DNA of 64,000 nucleotides. Origin: Pseudonocardia halophobica. Lineage in GTDB: Bacteria; Actinomycetota; Actinomycetes; Mycobacteriales; Pseudonocardiaceae. Shown here in pieces: positions 59,686 to 64,000 of this stretch. The DNA is taken from contig NZ_BSFQ01000028.1 of assembly GCF_027922425.1 (NCBI RefSeq), positions 1-64,000 on the forward strand. Direction: 5' to 3'. Made by a program: the position numbers and the translations under genes. How positions within the stretch are numbered: position 1 is the stretch's first letter; every line of letters starts with the position of its first letter. Below the pieces are notes generated by a model. It made no database searches. It was not told the DNA's origin and saw only the letters and a program-made list of their open reading frames with translations.

Positions 59686-60285
59686 TCAGGGGGTGGGAAC
59701 GCGGGCCGCCCCGTGCAGCAGGGCGGTGACCGCGAGCTCGACCTTGGCGGCGTCGGGCGGGTCCCCGGTGAGCAGGTCGGCGTAGATGAACGACTCGGCG
59801 ATCCGCACCACCAGGTAGGCGAGGTCGCCGAGCGGCATCGAGGTGCGCAGGTGCCCGCGGCCGCACTCCTCGGCGAGCAGCCGCTCGACCGCGCCGACGA
59901 CGTGCTGCTGCAGCGGGCTGGCCTTCGTCGTGATCAACCGCAGCGCGCGCTCGGTGTCGCGCTGCAGGAAGGAGCGGTAGTACGGCGCGTCGATCAGGGC
60001 CTGGGAGAAGTCGCGCAGGATCCGCCCGATCCGCTCGGGCCCGGATCCGGGCGCGGCGGCCGCCGCGTCGCGCAGAGTGGGGTCGGCGAGTGAGGTCAGC
60101 ACGGCGACGAGCAGCTGGTCGCGGTTGCCGACCCAGCGGAACAGCGTCGTGCGGTCGACGCCGAGCCGGCCTGCGATCCGCTGCAGGTCGATGCGTTCAC
60201 CCGCCATGAAGGCGCGGCGGGCGAGCCGGACCGCCTCCCGGGCGTCCGACCGCACCGCGGTCCGGCTGTGATCGGCGACACCCAC
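59686..60285 (-). CDS. TetR-family regulator, QsdR-like
   Basis: 199-residue TetR protein. HTH at about residues 34-53 (DLQRIAGRLGVDRTTLFRWV, in place of the usual Y-x-H-F) and a C-terminal domain with APYYRSFLQRDTERALRLIT typical of the QsdR subgroup, which controls gamma-lactone degradation. It lies 38 nt upstream of the hydrolase-ligase operon on the same strand, so control of a lactone/ester pathway fits. GTG 60285. Confidence 0.85.
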   Translation of the reverse strand: MGVADHSRTAVRSDAREAVRLARRAFMAGERIDLQRIAGRLGVDRTTLFRWVGNRDQLLVAVLTSLADPTLRDAAAAAPGSGPERIGRILRDFSQALIDAPYYRSFLQRDTERALRLITTKASPLQQHVVGAVERLLAEECGRGHLRTSMPLGDLAYLVVRIAESFIYADLLTGDPPDAAKVELAVTALLHGAARVPTP

Positions 60286-60300
60286 TCGTGCAGCATATGG

Positions 60301-60605
60301 TCAGGATGTTGCAGCGAACAAGCAGAACGTTGCAGCCGGTCGCGCCGCCGTCGTCGCCGAAGACCGTGTCGCTGTCCAGGCCGACCCGCGAGAAAGTGGT
60401 GACGGACCGCTCGTAGCCGGGCTGCGCGTAGACCTGCTCGCACATCTCCTGCGGCAGTGCGACCTGCGAGCACTGCGGTCGCACTCCCACACGTACACCG
60501 CGACGCCCGCGAACGGCACGCCGTCGCCGGCGATGTCGGTGAGGGACAGCTCGAGGGTCAGCGGGACGCCCTCGGCGACGACGGCGGGACGATCGTCGCA
60601 CCGAG
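60301..60605 (-). pseudogene. Intradiol ring-cleavage dioxygenase remnant with internal deletion
   Basis: Two pieces in different frames. The upstream piece (about 60480-60605) has GVPLTLELSLTDIAGDGVPF and VYVWECD, the start of the intradiol dioxygenase beta domain. The downstream piece (60301-60480) has ALPQEMCEQVYAQPGYERSV and FSRVGLDSDTVFGDD, the C-terminal part. The roughly 100 residues between, with the iron-binding Tyr and His ligands, are missing. The upstream piece overlaps the end of the SnoaL-like gene. Not functional. Confidence 0.65.
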
Positions 60606-61022
60606 CTGCAGCAGCCGCTGGAGGTCCTGCGCGGTCCGCCAGATCTGCTCGACGCGCCCCTCGGCGATGCGGAACACGAAGATCGCGGAGAAGACCTGCT
60701 CGATCCCCGCTGCGGGCACGCCCAGGAAGGTGTCTTGCTCGCAGACGTTGGTCGCGCGGACGACCACCTTGTCGCCCTCGGCGATCACGTCCTCGACGAC
60801 CCAGCGCTGCCGGATCCGGCCGAACGACGCGACCAGCGCGCGGATCCCGTCGGGTCCCGGCGGCAGGCCGGGCGGGCCGCCGGCCATCGACCACGTGGGC
60901 GACGCGGTGCGGCAGAGCTCCTCGACGTCGCCCGCGGAGATCAGGTCGAGCCAGCGCGCGGCCAGCTCCTTCGGGGCCGGCGGCACGGTCCGAGTTGTCA
61001 GGGTGGGTGCGGTGGTGGTCAT
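60558..61022 (-). CDS. SnoaL-like / limonene-epoxide-hydrolase-fold protein
   Basis: 154-residue NTF2-like protein (ELAARWLDLISAGDVEELCR, VVEDVIAEGDKVVVRATNVC, QVFSAIFVFRIAEGRVEQIW). Such proteins include epoxide hydrolases and polyketide cyclases; the reaction cannot be fixed. ATG 61022. The last codons (PPSSPRASR) run into the dioxygenase remnant, so the natural C-terminus may have been altered by the deletion next to it. Confidence 0.78.
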   Translation of the reverse strand: MTTTAPTLTTRTVPPAPKELAARWLDLISAGDVEELCRTASPTWSMAGGPPGLPPGPDGIRALVASFGRIRQRWVVEDVIAEGDKVVVRATNVCEQDTFLGVPAAGIEQVFSAIFVFRIAEGRVEQIWRTAQDLQRLLQLGATIVPPSSPRASR

Positions 61023-61262
61023 GTCGGGTCCTCTCGCTTCGGGTGAGGGGGAGAGCGTGGCCCGGCGGGCCCGTGCCGCCCATCGGTGGGCGCTGCCCAT
61101 ATCGGCGGCGCACCGCTGCCCACACCGGGGCGACCGACCACCGATCGTCGCGACCGATGGGCCCGAACGGGCGTCCGATCGGCGGTGATGATGTGATCTG
61201 CTGGTTCCGCGGACCGCGATGGACCGCGACACTGCACACGAACACGACGAGAGGGGTGTCAG

Positions 61263-61808
61263 GTGGCCGACGGCGACGCCGATCTGCCGAAGTCGATCCA
61301 GGGTGAGCAGCTGGAGGAGACGGGGATCGTCCGGGCCTCGGACGAGGACGTCGACCTCTACGTCGACCGCGTCTCCGACGAGGTCCTGGCGTGCCGGGAA
61401 CGCGGCCGCCACCTGTTCCCCACGATCCGGCAGGCGGGGATCCACTTCACCGAGGTGGACGACGAGGGATTGTTCGTCCGCCGTCTGACCTGCACGTGCT
61501 GCCTGCTCGCCGTCAAGGTGGAGAGGTGGGAGGGCGTGCGGCAGCGGGGTCGGACCCGGTTCCACCGGGTCGCGTCCAACCTCGAGTACCGGACCGGTCC
61601 GGAGGGGCAGACCTACCTCGCGGAGACCGGACGCGGCCGCATGACGCCGCGGCAGATCGGCGACTCGGTGGCCTCGAAGGCGCTGGCGGGCCAGACCCTG
61701 TCCGCCCTGCGCAAGGCGGCCAAGGAGGCCGCGAAGGAGGCGGCCAAGGAGGCCGGCGGCGCGGCCGGGCGGAAGCGCGCCGCGCGGACCACGGCCGAGG
61801 CGGGCTGA
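61263..61808 (+). CDS. Hypothetical protein with Lys/Ala-rich tail, Lsr2-gene partner
   Basis: 181-residue protein I do not recognise. The body includes DVDLYVDRVSDEVLACRERG, and a Cys cluster in RRLTCTCCLLAVKVERWEGV. The tail ALRKAAKEAAKEAAKEAGGA followed by GRKRAA resembles histone-H1-like repeats and probably binds DNA. GTG 61263 has GAGAGG upstream. The Lsr2-like gene starts 4 nt after its stop, so the two are translated together. A nucleoid-associated role is inferred. Confidence 0.7.
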   Translation: MADGDADLPKSIQGEQLEETGIVRASDEDVDLYVDRVSDEVLACRERGRHLFPTIRQAGIHFTEVDDEGLFVRRLTCTCCLLAVKVERWEGVRQRGRTRFHRVASNLEYRTGPEGQTYLAETGRGRMTPRQIGDSVASKALAGQTLSALRKAAKEAAKEAAKEAGGAAGRKRAARTTAEAG

Positions 61809-61811
61809 TCG

Positions 61812-62183
61812 ATGGGCATCAGGGAGATCCGGTACTGCGACCTCACGGGCTCCGAACAGGACGTCGAGTCGCACGAGCTGAACATCGACCAGATGCGGGT
61901 GCAGATCGACCTGGCGGCTCCGGAGTACCGCAAGCTGCTGGGGCTGCTGCAGCCCTACATCGACGCCGGCCGGGTGGACGCGTCGATCCCGGACCTGCGG
62001 TCGGCCGTGAAGCGCGGCGGGAGCGGCCAGGTCAGCACGAGCACGGGGCTCACCGCCGAGGAGCGCGAGCAGCTGCGGCAGTGGGCCGAGGACAAGGGGA
62101 TCGAGGTCCCCTCCAACAACCGGTTCAAGCGGTCGCTGGTCGAGCAGTGGCGCGAGGAGCGGGCGGCGGACCAACCGGCCTGA
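61812..62183 (+). CDS. Lsr2-like nucleoid protein
   Basis: 123-residue protein. The N-terminal dimerisation domain (IREIRYCDLTGSEQDVESHE, RVQIDLAAPEYRKLLGLLQP) matches Lsr2, the actinobacterial H-NS analogue. The C-terminal helical domain (LTAEEREQLRQWAEDKGIEV) fits too, but the minor-groove-binding R-G-R segment is replaced by NNRFKRS. It may therefore recognise different DNA or act as a modulator of Lsr2. A strong terminator follows. Confidence 0.85.
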   Translation: MGIREIRYCDLTGSEQDVESHELNIDQMRVQIDLAAPEYRKLLGLLQPYIDAGRVDASIPDLRSAVKRGGSGQVSTSTGLTAEEREQLRQWAEDKGIEVPSNNRFKRSLVEQWREERAADQPA

Positions 62184-62232
62184 TCGCCCCGGTCGTCCGG
62201 CCGTTCACGTCGTGCGGCCGCGTCGAACGCAC

Positions 62233-62272
62233 CGGGCGGTGTCCCGCGGCCGTGGCCGCCGGACACCGCCCG
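62233..62272. terminator. Long hairpin between Lsr2-like operon and MHS transporter
   Basis: CGGGCGGTGTCC (62233-62244) pairs perfectly with GGACACCGCCCG (62261-62272). Inside, GCGGCC and GGCCGC form a second stem with a GT apex and a C/C mismatch. Bidirectional terminator between convergent genes. Confidence 0.85.
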
Positions 62273-62282
62273 ATGACGACCG

Positions 62283-63596
62283 TCAGGCCCGGGCGGGGGT
62301 CGAGGCCTCCGTCGACTCGCCCAGGTCGATGGTGGCGGTCTCGCGGAGCGCGAGGATGCAGGCGACCGTGACCACGCACCCGGCCGCGATGATGATCGAG
62401 ACCGTGGTGGTGCCGCCGCCCCCGGCGAGGACCGAGGCGAACACGACGGGCGCGACGCCCGCGCCGATCCCCGCGATCTGGTAGCCGAGCGAGGCGCCGG
62501 TGTAGCGGGCCCGGGTGGAGAACAGCTCGGTGTACAGCGCGGCGAGCGGGCCGTACATGCACGCGTGCACCACACCCTGCCCGACGACGACGGCCACCGC
62601 GAGCAGGAACGTCGAACCGCTGTCGATCAGCGGGAACAGCAGGAACGCCCAGACCGCCATGGCGACCGCGCCGGCGAGGACCAGCGGACGGCGGCCGAAG
62701 CGGTCCGACAGCGCGGAGAACCCGATGATGCCGGCGATCGCGGCGACCGACGAGACGGTGAGGGCGTTGAGCACGGTCTGCCGGGGGAAGCCGGCCTGCA
62801 CGGCGTAGGAGATGACGAAGGTCGTCAGCGTGCCCTGCGCGACGAAGGCGCCGAAGCCGACACCGATCGACAGGAGCAGGTTGCGCGGGTGGTTGCGCAG
62901 CACGTCGAGCAGCGGCGGCGCGGCGGGCTTCGTGCGGGCGGCCTCGGCGAACACCGGCGTCTCGGCGACGCGCGCCCGGACGAACAGGCCGACGGCGAGC
63001 AGCACGACGCTGAGCAGGAACGGGATCCGCCAGCCCCAGGCGAGGAAGGCCTGCTCGCCGGTCGCGCCGGCCGACAGCGCCAGGACCAGGGTGGACAGCA
63101 CCATGCCGCTGGGCGCGCCGGCGTTGGTGAAGCTCGCCCACAGCCCGCGCCGCGAGGTGGCGTGCTCCGCGGACATCAGCACCGCGCCGCCCCACTCCCC
63201 GCCGACCGCGACGCCCTGGACCACGCGCAGCAGCACGAGCAGGACCGGTGCCCAGCCGCCGATCTGCGCCGAGGTGGGCAGCAGGCCGATGAGGGTGCTG
63301 CCCACGCCCATCAGCGTCATGCTCAGCACGAGCATCCGCTTGCGGCCCAGGCGGTCGCCGAAGTGTCCGAACAGGATCCCGCCGAGCGGCCGGGCGAAGT
63401 ACCCGGTGGCCAGCGTGCCGAAGCTGGCGACCGTCCCGACCAGCGGGTCGAGGTTCGCGAAGAAGACCTTGTTGAACACGACGGCCGAGGCCGTGGCGTA
63501 GAGCAGGAAGTCGTAGTACTCGATCACGCTGCCGAGGTAGCTCGACAGCACGGCCCGGCGCAGCTGGCTGCGCGGGTGCGGCTGCGGGTGCGTCAT
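62283..63596 (-). CDS. MFS transporter, metabolite:H+ symporter type
   Basis: 437-residue MHS permease (SVIEYYDFLLYATASAVVFN, GHFGDRLGRKRMLVLSMTL, GGEWGGAVLMSAEHAT, SDRFGRRPLVLAGAVAM). It is the closest paralogue in the window to the transporter at 23836. Carboxylate uptake is likely. ATG 63596. It diverges from a MarR gene, its probable regulator. Confidence 0.88.
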   Translation of the reverse strand: MTHPQPHPRSQLRRAVLSSYLGSVIEYYDFLLYATASAVVFNKVFFANLDPLVGTVASFGTLATGYFARPLGGILFGHFGDRLGRKRMLVLSMTLMGVGSTLIGLLPTSAQIGGWAPVLLVLLRVVQGVAVGGEWGGAVLMSAEHATSRRGLWASFTNAGAPSGMVLSTLVLALSAGATGEQAFLAWGWRIPFLLSVVLLAVGLFVRARVAETPVFAEAARTKPAAPPLLDVLRNHPRNLLLSIGVGFGAFVAQGTLTTFVISYAVQAGFPRQTVLNALTVSSVAAIAGIIGFSALSDRFGRRPLVLAGAVAMAVWAFLLFPLIDSGSTFLLAVAVVVGQGVVHACMYGPLAALYTELFSTRARYTGASLGYQIAGIGAGVAPVVFASVLAGGGGTTTVSIIIAAGCVVTVACILALRETATIDLGESTEASTPARA

Positions 63597-63666
63597 TGCG
63601 GTGCCCTGTCTGCTGGATGACCGGCCCGGGAGCCGGGCGCGTCGATGGGCGCCGATGGTAAGGAGC

Positions 63667-63683
63667 TTGATACCCGAGGTCAA
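63667..63683. promoter_or_regulatory. Possible MarR operator
   Basis: TTGATACCCGAGGTCAA, with TTGA/TCAA outer arms, in the 125-nt gap between the divergent transporter and MarR genes. The spacing resembles MarR sites, but only the outer bases pair. Confidence 0.35.
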
Positions 63684-63721
63684 TGGCTGACCGGTCTCAG
63701 GTTTCCGAATACCCTCGCGGC

Positions 63722-64000
63722 ATGACCCAGTCAGCGGCCCGTCCGGCCGGCCGGCGCGGCCAGCGCCTGACCTACCTGGTGAAACGGCTCGAGATGGCCG
63801 AGCGCGCGCGGATGGAGGAGGTGCTGCGGCCGCTCGGGGTCACGCTGCACCAGTACACGGCGCTGAGCATCCTCGAGGCCCGCGAGGGGCTGTCGTCGGC
63901 GCAGCTGGCGCGCCGGCACGTCGTCACGCCGCAGGCGATGCACCAGCTGATCGCGACCATGGAGCGCGACCGGCTCATCGAGCGGCGCCCGGACGAGGCG
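63722..64000 (+). CDS. MarR-family regulator, 3'-truncated by the window edge
   Basis: First 93 codons of a MarR repressor: LTYLVKRLEMAERARMEEVL, VTLHQYTALSILEAREGLSS and the recognition region AQLARRHVVTPQAMHQLI are intact. The gene continues beyond the window. It diverges from the MHS transporter and probably represses it. Confidence 0.85.
   Translation, partial: MTQSAARPAGRRGQRLTYLVKRLEMAERARMEEVLRPLGVTLHQYTALSILEAREGLSSAQLARRHVVTPQAMHQLIATMERDRLIERRPDEA

Noticed and set aside
61078..61091. Small repeat GCCCA-TCGG-TGGGC as an operator
   Set aside because: Five-base arms in GC-rich DNA are common by chance, and no second copy was seen.
61740..61800. AAKEAAKEAAKE stretch as a DNA tandem repeat or CRISPR-like array
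   Set aside because: It is a short in-frame codon repeat within a coding sequence, with no spacers.
1..64000. tRNA, rRNA, insertion sequences, prophage genes or CRISPR arrays
   Set aside because: No cloverleaf, rRNA, transposase or repeat-spacer pattern seen by eye on either strand; a covariance-model search would be decisive for tRNA-Sec and small RNAs.

Overview
The window is very GC-rich, almost fully coding, and uses many GTG and TTG starts. Overlapping ATGA/GTGA gene junctions, an Lsr2-like protein, paired FadE-type acyl-CoA dehydrogenases and GntR, TetR and MarR regulators all point to an actinobacterium. Pseudonocardia or a close relative is my best guess from gene style, not from any marker gene. 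I see no rRNA, tRNA, CRISPR array or intact mobile element. The gene content is mostly accessory catabolism.

Layout. 1-8.1 kb: proton-translocating transhydrogenase (pntAB, pntA cut by the window edge), a CHASE3-HAMP membrane protein ending in a decayed kinase dimerisation helix, a glyoxalase-fold protein, a lipoprotein amino-acid-type binding protein, a Ca2+/cation antiporter and two small enzymes. 8.2-11.3 kb: an acyl-CoA dehydrogenase pair with an enoyl-CoA hydratase. 12-15.5 kb: a ClC channel coupled to a MarR regulator, and an SDR. 16-26.5 kb: a catabolic cluster (aromatic-acid-type MFS, HpcH aldolase, Rieske protein, two amidohydrolases, FMN hydroxy-acid dehydrogenase, PucR regulator, MHS transporter, LLM flavin oxidoreductase). 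26.6-36.5 kb: mixed genes, including an archaeal-type prolyl-tRNA synthetase and a large FAD/Fe-S dehydrogenase. 37.9-42.8 kb: a GntR-controlled operon of MFS transporter, split transketolase and SDR. 42.9-49.1 kb: the selenoprotein operon. 49.1-64 kb: GntR regulator, crotonase, ADP-forming acyl-CoA synthetase, MBL hydrolase, FAD monooxygenase, acyl-CoA ligase with beta-lactamase-fold hydrolase, TetR, Lsr2-like pair, another MHS transporter and a MarR gene cut by the right edge.

The most striking content is the operon at 42882-49068. Two of its genes are interrupted by an in-frame TGA that is followed in each case by the codons for Gly-Ser-Cys. Read through as selenocysteine, both give a U-G-S-C motif in the middle of an otherwise continuous protein (560 and 172 residues). 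Each TGA is followed at about 19-21 nt by a stem-loop with GU in its apical loop, the geometry of a bacterial SECIS element. The operon also holds an MFS transporter, a thioredoxin-reductase-like flavoprotein with a CATC centre, and three copies of a domain carrying an A-G-C-R-P motif, one of them fused to the first selenoprotein. The Sec context resembles, from memory, the UGTC region of glycine/betaine reductase component B. I infer a transporter-fed selenium-dependent reductive pathway of unknown substrate. A GntR regulator at the end of the operon has an inverted-repeat site upstream of itself, half of which recurs upstream of the transporter.

Several eroded genes are visible: an alpha/beta-hydrolase tail, a TetR tail, a frameshifted hypothetical, and an intradiol dioxygenase with an internal deletion. 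Two further sets of repeated operator-like sites link scattered genes into candidate regulons.
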